Assembly: GCA_017480115.1 (NCBI GenBank)
Contig: JAFVBH010000055.1
Location: forward strand, 1-60,836
DNA: 60,836 nucleotides
Source: Clostridia bacterium
GTDB lineage: Bacteria; Bacillota; Clostridia; Oscillospirales; Acutalibacteraceae
Direction of reading: 5' to 3'
Shown in pieces: positions 43,611 through 52,650 of the stretch; position 1 is the stretch's first letter, and each line of letters opens with the position of its first letter. The position numbers and the translations under genes are program-made. The notes below the pieces were generated by a model, which was not told the origin of the DNA, did not search any database, and worked only from the letters and a program-made list of their open reading frames with translations.

Positions 43611-45086
43611 ATGACGAAGAAAGAATATCTTGTACTTATCGATAGGGTGAATGCAGCAGGGACCTACAAAGCGGATTGGGCGTCGCTGGCGCACCATAAA
43701 ACGCCGACATGGTATACCCGCGATAAATTCGGGATCTTTATCCATTGGGGGATCTACAGCGTACCCGCCTACGGCAACGAATGGTATCCGAGGGCAATGT
43801 ACGACAAGGGCTGCCGGGAATTTGAATATCACCGCAAAACTTACGGCCCGCAGAACGTGTTCGGTTACAAGGATTTTATCCCCATGTTCAAAGCCGAAAA
43901 ATTCAATGCCGACGAATGGATCGGACTGTTCCGGAAAGCCGGTGCAAGGTTTGTGATGCCCGTGTGCGAGCACCACGACGGCTTTGCCATGTATGACACC
44001 GCTTTCAACCGCTGGAACGCGAAAGAAATGGGGCCAAAACGCGATGTGGCGGGCGAAATAAAAGCCGCCTGCGAAAAGGCGGGGCTGCCGTTTTGCGCCT
44101 CCACCCACCGGGCGGAGCACTATTTCTTTATGAATATGGGCCGCACGTTTGACAGCGACGTGAATGACGAAGCCTACCGCGATTTCTACGGCCCCGCTTA
44201 CCATTGCCCGGAACTCGACGGCGGCACGTTGCACGCCACCACGGCGGATACCTATTCCGAGGGTCCCTCAACCGAATGGCTGGAGGACTGGCTGGTGCGC
44301 ACCTGCGAGCTGATCGATCAGTATCAACCGGGCATTCTTTATTTCGACTGGTGGATCCATAACCACGCTTTTAAACCGTATCTGAAAAAGCTCTGCGCGT
44401 ACTATTACAACCGTGCGGAGGAATGGGGCAAGGAAGTTACCGTCAACTATAAACATGAGGCTTTCCCGCCCACCGTTGCCACCTTCGACGTGGAACGCGG
44501 CGCGCTGACGGATATTTCGCCGGTGCCGTGGCAGACGGATACCGCCATCGGCAAAAAATCCTGGGGCTACCGGGCGGATAACGAGTATAAGAGCGCAAGG
44601 CAGATCATTTGCGACCTTGTGGATATCGTGAGCAAAAACGGTATGCTGCTGTTAAACGTGGGCCCCAAGGCGGATGGCACGATCACAAACGAGGAAACGA
44701 TGGTGCTATTGGAGATCGGCGAATGGCTCCGGCAAAACGGCGAGGGCATTTACGGCGTCACCTTTTGGAGGCAGTTCGGCGAGGGCGAAGTCAACGCAGA
44801 AGCGGGCTTTTTTAAGGACGGAACCGAAAAGGTGTTCACGGCGAAGGATTTTCGCTTTACCTATAAAAATGGCTGCATCTATGCGTTTCAGATGCGCCCC
44901 GACGGTAGAGACGCCGAAATCAAAGCGCTGAGAAAACACGTGCAGCACGATTTCCTTGTAAGATCCGTCACCCTCCTCTCCACCGGCAAAGCCCTGTCCT
45001 TTACCCGCGACGAGGAGGCGCTGAAGATTCATGTCAAGACCGAGCCCAACGGCAACCCCGTCTGCTTTAAGATGGAGATCGAATAA
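43611..45086 (+). CDS. GH29 alpha-L-fucosidase
   Basis: This 491-residue retaining fucosidase has the N-terminal FGIFIHWGIYSVPAYGNEWY motif and CEHHDGFAMYD near 123. The nucleophile region GILYFDWW has Asp246. NGMLLLNVGPKADGTI lies near 344, and a C-terminal beta domain follows. There is no signal peptide, hence it is cytoplasmic. GGGGGAT precedes the ATG. It is the last gene of the AraC-linked operon and is followed by a strong terminator. Confidence 0.92.
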   Translation: MTKKEYLVLIDRVNAAGTYKADWASLAHHKTPTWYTRDKFGIFIHWGIYSVPAYGNEWYPRAMYDKGCREFEYHRKTYGPQNVFGYKDFIPMFKAEKFNADEWIGLFRKAGARFVMPVCEHHDGFAMYDTAFNRWNAKEMGPKRDVAGEIKAACEKAGLPFCASTHRAEHYFFMNMGRTFDSDVNDEAYRDFYGPAYHCPELDGGTLHATTADTYSEGPSTEWLEDWLVRTCELIDQYQPGILYFDWWIHNHAFKPYLKKLCAYYYNRAEEWGKEVTVNYKHEAFPPTVATFDVERGALTDISPVPWQTDTAIGKKSWGYRADNEYKSARQIICDLVDIVSKNGMLLLNVGPKADGTITNEETMVLLEIGEWLRQNGEGIYGVTFWRQFGEGEVNAEAGFFKDGTEKVFTAKDFRFTYKNGCIYAFQMRPDGRDAEIKALRKHVQHDFLVRSVTLLSTGKALSFTRDEEALKIHVKTEPNGNPVCFKMEIE

Positions 45087-45090
45087 AAAT

Positions 45091-45273
45091 TGAAACATCC
45101 TTTGCAATCTGAACCCCCTGGGTCTGGACAACAAAGGATGTTTCTTCGTTTCCCTTGAATTTATGCGGGTTTGCGGGCTTTTGATTCTGAACTTCAAGTT
45201 GGACACGAAAATCAAAAATGCTCAAAATAGAGAACGGAAATGAAAAATCCTTACGATCTGAACCCCTTAGTCT
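45091..45273. repeat. imperfect direct repeat around ATCTGAACCCC
   Basis: TGAAACATCCTT...ATCTGAACCCCCTGGGTCT (45091-45125) and TGAAAAATCCTT...ATCTGAACCCCTTAGTCT (45241-45273) are about 85 percent alike and 150 bases apart. Between them lies a TTTTGATT/AATCAAAA inverted repeat (45178-45215). This could be the remnant of a small insertion; I see no gene in 45087-45483. Confidence 0.5.
45092..45144 (+). terminator. strong terminator-like stem after the glycan operon
   Basis: GAAACATCCTTTG (45092-45104) pairs perfectly over 13 bp with CAAAGGATGTTTC (45132-45144), six bases after the stop codon. The loop contains the word ATCTGAACCCC, which recurs at 45256. Confidence 0.7.
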
Positions 45274-45406
45274 AATTTAAAAAAATGTGTATCATTGAAT
45301 TGTCCGAATGCTCGAAATGATGTCTTTTTTTTTCTTCACTGAGAAGTGTTTTTTATGGGTTCTAAAGAAACTTTTTTGAAAAACGGTTGCGTATTCCTCA
45401 AAAAAA

Positions 45407-45437
45407 CAGCGACAGGAAGCTGATTTTCCTATCGCTG
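45407..45437. terminator. bidirectional terminator
   Basis: CAGCGACAGGAA (45407-45418) and TTCCTATCGCTG (45426-45437) form a 12-bp stem with one mismatch. It has an A run on the left and T-rich sequence on the right, so it can end transcripts from both sides. Confidence 0.75.
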
Positions 45438-45483
45438 CTTTATTTTATTTGGTTTCACTGCTATCATTTAATAATCAATTTGT

Positions 45484-46377
45484 CTAAAGAAGTATTTTGC
45501 CTTCGTCACCACGGCTCGGGATGGAATCAAGCGCTGCGGCTGATAATGTTTCCCGACGGTGTTGCAGCTCGCGAAGAAGAGACTGCTGATCCTTCGGAAG
45601 ATACCCCTGCATCGGAATGATATTTGACGGGTGTACACCAAAGTAATAACAGTTCTTGAGCGTCAGTTCACTTAGAACGATCTCTTCTTCAGCAAGATAT
45701 TGGCGAACCGTATTTTCCTTAAAACTGCCGGAGCGCAGATCCTCATACAGCGGACAGCCGGGGTCTGCGTGGATCGTTCCCGTAAAGATCAGATAGGGCT
45801 GCGTTTCATTGAGCAGACTTGCGGTCGCTTGTGCGTTCTCGTTAAGCTTCTCCGCGCCTGCCGCGCCGAAAATAATATTCGCACCGTAGTCGATTCCTGC
45901 CGCCTGCAGCCGTTTTAATTCATAGATCGCCTGGTCGCGCGAATATCCTTTGTTCATGCGTATCAGAGCCGTATCCAATCCGCTTTCCACGCCGATATTC
46001 AGCTCGTTAATACCGAGCTTACGCAGACGCAGCAGCTCGGCGTCGGTTTTTGTCTTAATATTCAAAATCGAGGCGTACATGGCAATGGTTTTGACTTTCG
46101 GCAGATACCTATAGATCCGTTCCGCTATGGCACAGAGCTTATCCGCAGACAGCACAAACGGATCCCCGTTTTCGAGAAACACCCGCGTGACCTGCGGCGC
46201 ATAGCGCGACGCTTCTTTCAGATCGGCTTCGATCTGCGACAACGGTTCCACTGAAAAGGGCACGTCACGGTACATAGTACAAAAGGCGCATTTGTTATGA
46301 GAACAGCCGACTGTCACCTGTAAAAGGAGGCTGCGCGCCTCAAATGGCGGACGGTAGATATTTCCGGTGTATTTCAT
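45484..46377 (-). CDS. radical SAM protein of unknown substrate
   Basis: This 297-residue radical SAM enzyme has the cluster motif GCSHNKCAFCTMYR (spacing CX4CX2C) near residue 25. FLENGDPFVLSADKL follows near 66, with LNIGVESGLDTALIRMNKG near 127 and GIDYGANIIFGAAG near 160, as in HemN/Elp3-like proteins of uncharacterised clostridial type. It has no auxiliary-cluster domain. Its start overlaps the stop of the DUF4405 gene (ATGA). It is the last gene of the long minus-strand redox operon. The substrate is unknown. Confidence 0.85.
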   Translation of the reverse strand: MKYTGNIYRPPFEARSLLLQVTVGCSHNKCAFCTMYRDVPFSVEPLSQIEADLKEASRYAPQVTRVFLENGDPFVLSADKLCAIAERIYRYLPKVKTIAMYASILNIKTKTDAELLRLRKLGINELNIGVESGLDTALIRMNKGYSRDQAIYELKRLQAAGIDYGANIIFGAAGAEKLNENAQATASLLNETQPYLIFTGTIHADPGCPLYEDLRSGSFKENTVRQYLAEEEIVLSELTLKNCYYFGVHPSNIIPMQGYLPKDQQSLLRELQHRRETLSAAALDSIPSRGDEGKILL

Positions 46378-47054
46378 CGCGACGCATCCTTTCTGCGGTT
46401 AGGTTTGAACCGTTTTGTCAATTGCGCCAGATAGTGCCCGATACAAACGAACAGCCCCATGATCGCGACGTAATCGAAAAAGAAGAAGAACAGCGGTTCT
46501 GCGGTATCAAAGAACACAAACTGACTGCGCAAAAACAGATACGACCCGATCTGCCGCTTGATGAAGGCGTATATTCCATATCCGGCAAAAGCGAACGCAA
46601 GACCGCGCGCTATCCATGTGCGAACAGCAGACCTTTCTTTTTTTTCTCCCATAGCGGAGATCATCAAATTCCAATGCAGCCCCAAGTGCAGGGACATCAA
46701 AATAAAATTCAGATACGCACAAACGAGATGCACCTGCCTTGCAAGAGCGGCTCCACCACTGATGGGGAGGAAGGTATATACGTACCGTGACATCACGATG
46801 CCGCTGACGGCGGATGCAAGCACGGTAAGGATCAAAGCAAACACCAGCGCCGTCTGTAAAATGCGAAAGGCGTTATATCTGCCCTTTGTCAGCGCACCAA
46901 ACCATTTTCGGTTGAGAATGTGATGCACGGTGAACAGTACAAACATCGCCGTTCCGAGGATCTCATGAGCCAGTTCTCCCACAAGAGAATAGGCCATCAG
47001 ACAAAGCAGCACCACTGTCATGCTGATATTTACAATCATACGGAGCTTTTTCAT
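46374..47054 (-). CDS. DUF4405 cytochrome-b-like membrane protein
   Basis: This 226-residue integral membrane protein has about six helices. Paired His residues lie in adjacent helices (LAHEILGTAMFVLFTVHHILNRKW and RQVHLVCAYLNFILMSLHLGLHW) at positions suited to haem ligation, as in DUF4405/cytochrome b families. It may pass electrons across the membrane for the redox operon. GAGGATG lies upstream of ATG 47054; the longer frame inside the previous intergenic region is not family-like. Confidence 0.8.
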   Translation of the reverse strand: MKKLRMIVNISMTVVLLCLMAYSLVGELAHEILGTAMFVLFTVHHILNRKWFGALTKGRYNAFRILQTALVFALILTVLASAVSGIVMSRYVYTFLPISGGAALARQVHLVCAYLNFILMSLHLGLHWNLMISAMGEKKERSAVRTWIARGLAFAFAGYGIYAFIKRQIGSYLFLRSQFVFFDTAEPLFFFFFDYVAIMGLFVCIGHYLAQLTKRFKPNRRKDASR

Positions 47055-47064
47055 CGTGACATCC

Positions 47065-48117
47065 TCATTCTGCCTTGAAGAACAGCGGCAGCGCGTTATA
47101 CAAATATTCCTGAACGGCGCCAAAATCGTGATAGCCGCCGTCCTTTTGGTAAAAGACGTAGTGGTCGGGGGTGAATATCTCACGTGTGAGCATTTCTTCC
47201 GCCATGTCGATTGACTGGCTTTTTACCGTATCGTTTGTTCCAACCGCGTGGTAGATGAAATAGCCTCTTTCATCGAGTTCGTGATCTTTCACAAGCTGCT
47301 CGATGAAATCCACGTTCTTTTTAAACTGAAAATCGCCGTAGGTGCCGTAGTACCAACATGACCCGCTCATCGGCAGGAAATACCGGATATAGTCATAGTC
47401 GTAGCAGAACTGCAGCCACGTTGTGACCGATCCGAGAGAGAAACCGCCGAACGCGCGGTGATCACGGGAGGCGATCAAATCCTCTGCCGATGTAGATTTT
47501 GCATATGTGTGATACGTTCCCTCCACGGCGGGCATCAGATCGTTTTCAAATTCGTTGTGGAACACGCGGAACGCGGTGATCGAGCTGCCAAAATCACGGT
47601 TGCTGTTTTCATTGTAAAATGAAGCGGAAACAATGATCATCGACGGTGTATCGCCGTTTTCGATCAGGTGATCGAACATATTCTTCTGCGATGCAGCTTC
47701 AAAGTATTCGCCCGCATGGCCGCCCCAGCCGTGCATCAGGTAGAGAATATCGTACTGTTTTTCGATATCGTTCTCATCGTATCCGTATGGCAAATAGACA
47801 TATGCGGTCTTCTGAATCAGCGCGCTGTTTTCGGCATAGTCTCTTGTGTCGTAGGAGAATGGGACAACTGTCCCCGGTTGAGACGACGCTTGCGCATATT
47901 CGGCAGGCACTGCCGTCGTCATTCCCGTTTGCGGAATTGTATTGCTGACATTCATGTGATCATTCTCTGTTTCGTCCGATTGCGCCACGGTGCATTCCAC
48001 TCCTGTTCCGGGGTTCTTTGTGCCGGTCCCGGTCGGGACGGTATCTCTCCCGACCGAACAGCCGGAAAACGCAAGACACAGAAGCAGGATCGTTGCAAAT
48101 TGTATCCACGGCTTCAT
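47065..48117 (-). CDS. lipoprotein esterase, CE1/esterase D type
   Basis: This 350-residue surface alpha/beta hydrolase has a lipoprotein signal (LLLCLAFSGC) and a Thr/Ser-rich linker to residue 80. The esterase domain carries YLMHGWGGHAGEYF (oxyanion region, near 130) and GGFSLGS with nucleophile Ser near 225. Terminal Asp/His lie in GTNDTVKS and YHDFGAVQEYL. It probably removes acyl or feruloyl groups from polysaccharides outside the cell. It lies three bases from the next gene in the operon. Confidence 0.85.
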   Translation of the reverse strand: MKPWIQFATILLLCLAFSGCSVGRDTVPTGTGTKNPGTGVECTVAQSDETENDHMNVSNTIPQTGMTTAVPAEYAQASSQPGTVVPFSYDTRDYAENSALIQKTAYVYLPYGYDENDIEKQYDILYLMHGWGGHAGEYFEAASQKNMFDHLIENGDTPSMIIVSASFYNENSNRDFGSSITAFRVFHNEFENDLMPAVEGTYHTYAKSTSAEDLIASRDHRAFGGFSLGSVTTWLQFCYDYDYIRYFLPMSGSCWYYGTYGDFQFKKNVDFIEQLVKDHELDERGYFIYHAVGTNDTVKSQSIDMAEEMLTREIFTPDHYVFYQKDGGYHDFGAVQEYLYNALPLFFKAE

Positions 48118-48120
48118 CTT

Positions 48121-48993
48121 TTACAGGTTCTTGTTAAAGAACGGAATAATGTACTCAAACGCTTCGGAAACATAGGGGGCGAGGTCATAAAGATCAAAGT
48201 GTCCCGCCTCCGAAATCACGTGCATTTCCTTATCGTTATGCGGTACGGCATTAAAAACTTCGGTTGAGGACTGCTTTGACCATGCGTTTTCACCGGTAAT
48301 CACAAGATACGGCTTTTGCATTTCCTTCATAATATTGGTAACATTGTATTTTACCAACTCAAGCTGGCTCCATGCTACCACTCTGTTTGACCATCTCGGA
48401 TGCGTTCCGCGTGAGGTGTAGTAGTATGCCGCGCCCTCGTCAAATACTCGCGGCATAAAATTGAGATATTCGATCTCGCCCTCTCCTTTTTCGTAGGCTT
48501 CCTTTGCGGCTTTCACTTCTTCCTCGGGTTTGAAGAAACCTGCCATTGCGGAGGTGGAAATATCGGATATTGCCGGAACAATCGCCGTGATCGCTTTTAA
48601 TCTCGGTTCTTTTACGCCCGCAACGGACATATATGAACCGGAGCCGCAAATGCCGAGTCCGCCGATCCGCTCGCAATCCACATAAGGAAGACCGGCAAGA
48701 TAATCTACCGCGCCTTCAATATCACTTTCCTTTACTTCGGGAAGCTCTAATCCACGAGGCAGACCTTCGCTTTCGCCAAAATACGTTCCGTCAAACACCA
48801 ACGTCACATATCCTGCTTCGGTCAGGCGTTTTGCGTAAACCGACTGCGCCTGTTCTTTGACCGAAAGCATCGGGCCCGTCACGATAACTGCGGAATAGTT
48901 TTTGCTGAGGTCAAAATTCGTGGGGATATACAACAATCCTGCCAATCGCGTGTTTAACTCTTTGTTTACAAATACTACTTTCTGCGTATCCAT
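48121..48993 (-). CDS. alpha/beta hydrolase, dienelactone-hydrolase-like
   Basis: This 290-residue cytoplasmic hydrolase has VIVTGPMLSVKEQAQSVYAKRL near 40, the nucleophile elbow GLGICGSGSYMSV near 110, and DLYDLAPYVSEAF with a preceding His (EAGHFD) near 270 completing the triad. The family (peptidase S15/DLH-like) includes small-molecule esterases and lactonases. ATG 48993 has GGAGGA seven bases upstream. The nucleophile position reads G-x-C-G-S, so Cys or Ser could serve. Confidence 0.8.
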   Translation of the reverse strand: MDTQKVVFVNKELNTRLAGLLYIPTNFDLSKNYSAVIVTGPMLSVKEQAQSVYAKRLTEAGYVTLVFDGTYFGESEGLPRGLELPEVKESDIEGAVDYLAGLPYVDCERIGGLGICGSGSYMSVAGVKEPRLKAITAIVPAISDISTSAMAGFFKPEEEVKAAKEAYEKGEGEIEYLNFMPRVFDEGAAYYYTSRGTHPRWSNRVVAWSQLELVKYNVTNIMKEMQKPYLVITGENAWSKQSSTEVFNAVPHNDKEMHVISEAGHFDLYDLAPYVSEAFEYIIPFFNKNL

Positions 48994-49012
48994 GTTCATT
49001 CCTCCGATAAGT

Positions 49013-49498
49013 TTATATTTCAAGACTTTTTATCCACTTGCTTACGGCATCCGCCGCTCCTGTTTCCGCGTCGCGCATTTCCACGGGAAGGCCATCTACA
49101 ACCTTCGCGTTGGGTTCCAGTTTGCGGATTGTATCATAGGTACCTCCGTCGCCGGAGCCCATGTGTGTATTAAACGGGATGATCGTCTTTCCACTGAAAT
49201 CATACTTGTCGAACAGCGTGTAAAGGATCATCGGAAAGGTATACCACCACATGGGATAACCGATAAAGATATTGTCATACCCGTCGATGTTGATTGCGTT
49301 TTTGATGGCGGGACGCGCGTCCTCGTCGTGTTCACGCTTTGCAAGGTGGGCAAGGGCGTTGTAGTGATCGCGGTTGCCGTCATAGGGAACGGCGGGGTTG
49401 ATCTCCGCCAAATCTGAGCCGGTTTGCTTTGTAATTTCTTCCGCGACGGCTTTCGCTGTGCCGTAGACGGAAAAGTATAGAACAAGATTTTTAGCCAT
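49013..49498 (-). CDS. flavodoxin
   Basis: This 161-residue FMN electron carrier has the phosphate loop YFSVYGTAKAVAEEI and FIGYPMWWYTFPMILYTLFDKYDFSGKTIIPFNTHMGSGDGGT. These place it in the flavodoxin_4 group. It may also act as a small NAD(P)H reductase partner. It is cytoplasmic. A lipoprotein paralogue (53802-54491) in the same operon shares the YPxWWYTxPM and GKTIIPFNTH segments. Confidence 0.92.
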   Translation of the reverse strand: MAKNLVLYFSVYGTAKAVAEEITKQTGSDLAEINPAVPYDGNRDHYNALAHLAKREHDEDARPAIKNAINIDGYDNIFIGYPMWWYTFPMILYTLFDKYDFSGKTIIPFNTHMGSGDGGTYDTIRKLEPNAKVVDGLPVEMRDAETGAADAVSKWIKSLEI

Positions 49499-49502
49499 AA
49501 AA

Positions 49503-50237
49503 TCACTCCATATTGTTTTTCGGTTTGTATTTCAGCCAAAGCGCGCCGCCGTCCAGTTCTTTAACGTCAATCAATGAAAAGGCGACGGGGCTGTTATCCC
49601 TTACGTAATCCGATTGGTCAAACACACTTGCCGTATCACGCCTTCCGTCCGCGGCGGGGACAAGAATCAAGCTTAATTCATCCACAACGCCCGCCTGCAA
49701 AAGCGTCCAGTCGATCACTCCGCCGCCGCAGCACATGAGTGTGTCGATGACAAACAGCGTTTTGAGCTTACGCATTGCCGTTCGAATATCAAGCTCCTTT
49801 TTGCCCGCAAAGACATACGAGATCTTCTTTTCCCGTAAAAAGGATAGATAGTCGTCCGCAACGTTCTCTGTCAGCACCTCGATCACATGAGAGTCCGGCA
49901 TTCCCCGACGGCGGGCGATATTCCCGCGCCAGTGAAGTTTCCCTTCCGCATCAATAACGACAACGTAATTCCGATAAGAGGTTGCTCCGATAAAATCTTC
50001 TCGAGGGACAGGCCTGCCGTTTTTGGGCGGCGAAGCAAGATAGCCGTCCGCATAGATTTCCGACGCTGTGACAGCGCCGTTTAAGATCGCGTCACAGGCG
50101 TATTCGCTGCGGATATTTCCGTATGCCGCGCCCGCGGCGGCGGTCTCCGGCAGGGAGAAAAACGAACCGGAGATCTTGCCGTCCAGAGCGCTTAAGATAT
50201 GACAGACCACATAGGGACGCGTTTGGTGTGTTTTCAT
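49503..50237 (-). CDS. RibD C-terminal-domain reductase
   Basis: This 244-residue protein has a dihydrofolate-reductase-like fold. PYVVCHILSALDGKISGSFF opens it, DAILNGAVTASEIYADGYL lies near 48, and CCGGGVIDWTLLQAGVVDELSLILVP near 178. RibD-C proteins reduce pyrimidine intermediates or other substrates with NADPH; as a stand-alone copy the substrate is uncertain. The start 50237 overlaps the upstream stop as ATGA, and that coupling fixes it. Confidence 0.85.
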   Translation of the reverse strand: MKTHQTRPYVVCHILSALDGKISGSFFSLPETAAAGAAYGNIRSEYACDAILNGAVTASEIYADGYLASPPKNGRPVPREDFIGATSYRNYVVVIDAEGKLHWRGNIARRRGMPDSHVIEVLTENVADDYLSFLREKKISYVFAGKKELDIRTAMRKLKTLFVIDTLMCCGGGVIDWTLLQAGVVDELSLILVPAADGRRDTASVFDQSDYVRDNSPVAFSLIDVKELDGGALWLKYKPKNNME

Positions 50238-50800
50238 TTCATCAGTTCCATTCCCGCGTTCCATGCGCCCGCGAGCTTTTCACCGGTGGTAAAATAGCTT
50301 CTGCCAAATTGATCGAAAATGATCGCGTCAAGCTTTTCGACGTCCACGTTTCCTTTTTCATCCAACACCTTTTCATCGGCTGTCACGTTTACGATCTTAC
50401 CGACCACCATGTGCAGACTGTCGGTTCTTACATCCTCCAGCAGCTCGCATTCCATTGTAACGGGGAATTCCTCTATTATGGGCGCGTTCACGCGCTCGCT
50501 CTTGGTCGCTGTCATGCCGGTGCGCTCAAATTTATCCGCCATTTTTCCGGCAGAGGCGATGCCGAAGAAATCCGCTTCTTTCAAGTGAGCGGCGTCGGCA
50601 AGGGCGACGGTAAATGCCTTGGTTTTTTCAATGTTCGCGTTGGTCTTGTGACCGCCGATGCAGAGGGCGATCTTATCCATACCGCAGATCGTGCCCCATG
50701 CGGCGTTCATCACATCCACCGTGCCGTTTTCGTCGTAGCTTGCAATCATCAGTACCGGCATGGGATATACCGCCGGAATCGCGCCTAAATCTTTTCTCAT
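50234..50800 (-). CDS. flavin reductase-like FMN-binding protein
   Basis: This 188-residue split-barrel flavin protein is paralogous to the one at 18824-19396: both share PAVYPMPVL, MNAAWGxIC, LxEADFF-type and IFDQF..YxxGEK segments. It probably uses FMN/NAD(P)H. ATG 50800 has GGAGGAAC upstream. It is coupled to the RibD-like gene by a four-base overlap. Confidence 0.88.
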   Translation of the reverse strand: MRKDLGAIPAVYPMPVLMIASYDENGTVDVMNAAWGTICGMDKIALCIGGHKTNANIEKTKAFTVALADAAHLKEADFFGIASAGKMADKFERTGMTATKSERVNAPIIEEFPVTMECELLEDVRTDSLHMVVGKIVNVTADEKVLDEKGNVDVEKLDAIIFDQFGRSYFTTGEKLAGAWNAGMELMK

Positions 50801-50834
50801 AGTAAGTTCCTCCATTATGTTTTATTTTTCGGTA

Positions 50835-51596
50835 TTATGCATGATTTGCGTCTATAATTTCCTGTAGAGAGATATGCTCGTTGCGGAAACGCGCGCCGCT
50901 TTTTTCACCATTGATATGGATCGCGTTTTGCGGACAGTTATGCACGCAGGCAAGGCAGACCTCGCAGTGATATGCAAAAACCGGTCTTTGCGTAACCTTG
51001 ATATTATTCACCGGGCAGACTCGTTGGCACACACCGCAGCCGATACACGCGTCGGTTACGGTATAGCCCTGCGCCGCGTCGCCACGTAGGATCGATTTTG
51101 CCATAGTGTTATGTACCGCCGTCATGCCGACCTTTTTCAGCGGCGAAATCTTAACAGCGTTCTTTTTTCGAGCTGTAATATCGGCACATACTGCGTCAAT
51201 CTGCTGTTCAATACGCTTCTGCGGCGCGGTATCGATCTGCTCCCTTGCGTCAAAGCCCGGCAACCAGTTATCCACCATTTTGATCTCGGCAGAATAATCG
51301 ATTGCTCTGCCTGCCTGCTTTGAAAGCACCGTCGCATGGGCGCGGGCGTTTGTTGCGTGCATACCGTAAGTAAAGACAAAGAAAAAGTAATCGGTTTTGA
51401 TCGTTGCTTTTTTCAGAAACTGCGTCACAAACTTCGGCAGTTCCCCGCAGTAGATCGGGCAAACAATTCCAACCGCGTCACCGTTGATCTCATATTGCTG
51501 TTTTCTCACAAGCTGCGGCAGGGACAGCAGCTCGCCGCCCAGCCGTTTCGCCACATATAAGCTGTTGCCTGTGGCGGTAAAATACAAAATTTTCAC
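50835..51596 (-). CDS. EFR1-family flavodoxin-ferredoxin fusion
   Basis: This 253-residue protein joins a flavodoxin domain (YFTATGNSLYVAKRLGGEL, residues 1-150) to a ferredoxin domain with two [4Fe-4S] motifs (CIGCGVCQRVCP and CEVCLACVHNCP, residues 185-230). It is therefore an internal electron-transfer module between FMN and Fe-S clusters. GTG 51596 is preferred because AAAGGAG lies just upstream; an ATG at 51617 would place that site inside the gene. Confidence 0.9.
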   Translation of the reverse strand: MKILYFTATGNSLYVAKRLGGELLSLPQLVRKQQYEINGDAVGIVCPIYCGELPKFVTQFLKKATIKTDYFFFVFTYGMHATNARAHATVLSKQAGRAIDYSAEIKMVDNWLPGFDAREQIDTAPQKRIEQQIDAVCADITARKKNAVKISPLKKVGMTAVHNTMAKSILRGDAAQGYTVTDACIGCGVCQRVCPVNNIKVTQRPVFAYHCEVCLACVHNCPQNAIHINGEKSGARFRNEHISLQEIIDANHA

Positions 51597-51609
51597 TGTG
51601 AACACTCCT

Positions 51610-52650
51610 TTACTCATTTATCTGCCGCATCCAAAAACCAACGGCGTGCTCCAGCCAGCCACCCGCGACAGTGCCGGTGCCGAGTCCGAACCCATGGGAT
51701 AATCCGGGAAATATTTCAATTTCGGCGTTAGTGCCGTTCGCCTTGATTCCGTCGATCCTGCTTTGCATGACACGGTAATTTGCAATCCCGTCGCTTGTGC
51801 CCACGCAGTTATAAGTCGGCGGCTCGTTGCCATAAACATCAGACAAGCCGGTGTACTGCATAATCACCGCCGCAGGACGTGGATAGTCCTTTTCACCGAA
51901 ATACGGAGTGCCAAAAGAGCCCAGCCACGCCGCCATTCTCGCGCCTGCAGAGCCGCCCCACAAAGAGTAGTCTGTAGTATCCACCTGCAATTCCTCTGCG
52001 TGTTCGAAAATAAACGCAATCGCGCGGGCAAGATCCTCGCAGGCGGTCTGCGCGCCGGGACGGTAGATCAGCGCAAAAGCGTTATAGCCCTTTTTTGATA
52101 GCTCCAACGCGTGAGGGAAGCTGTCGTGCATCGCACCAACATAGGCGAAGCCGCCGCCCGCATTGCAGATGGAAAATTTTGTACCCGGCGTTCCTTTGAA
52201 GAAGAACAGCCCTGTGTTCTCTTTGTTCGGATCAGCCGCCTTTTCCGCGTCGGTATAAATGTCGTAGAATACCGTCTGACCGTTCTGCACTTGACGTTTC
52301 AGCGTGTTGACGATCTCCACAGTCTTGTGGGAATCTATCTCGGTATACCATGTCAGGCGCAAATTACCGAGGGTATCGCCGCTGTAGTATCCGGTATTGA
52401 CAGGAAGGAGCAGCCGCCCGAAGCCGTCAAAGGCAGGGTCGTTGATTACATCTTCTATGGGCGTGTCCGCCGTAAAATCCGTTGTTTGCATTTGCGTCTC
52501 TGTTTCTTTGGTAAGATAAGTGGAAAGCTCCGTCATATTCGCAATTCCCAATTCATTTGCCTTCTGACAGGCGGTAAACAGCATGGAAACGAGCAGCGTT
52601 ATCAGCGCGATCTGTTTGCCGATATTGAGCATCTTGTTTTTTCCGTTCAT
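51610..52650 (-). CDS. lipoprotein alpha/beta hydrolase (BD-FAE/Aes-like)
   Basis: This 346-residue surface hydrolase has a lipoprotein signal (LITLLVSMLFTAC). The HGG-like oxyanion motif reads NAGGGFAYVG (near 168), the nucleophile is in LWGGSAGARMAAWLG (near 235), and His lies in PGLSHGFGLG near 320. It resembles acetyl-xylan or feruloyl esterases. Start 52650 overlaps the upstream alcohol dehydrogenase stop as ATGA. Confidence 0.85.
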   Translation of the reverse strand: MNGKNKMLNIGKQIALITLLVSMLFTACQKANELGIANMTELSTYLTKETETQMQTTDFTADTPIEDVINDPAFDGFGRLLLPVNTGYYSGDTLGNLRLTWYTEIDSHKTVEIVNTLKRQVQNGQTVFYDIYTDAEKAADPNKENTGLFFFKGTPGTKFSICNAGGGFAYVGAMHDSFPHALELSKKGYNAFALIYRPGAQTACEDLARAIAFIFEHAEELQVDTTDYSLWGGSAGARMAAWLGSFGTPYFGEKDYPRPAAVIMQYTGLSDVYGNEPPTYNCVGTSDGIANYRVMQSRIDGIKANGTNAEIEIFPGLSHGFGLGTGTVAGGWLEHAVGFWMRQINE

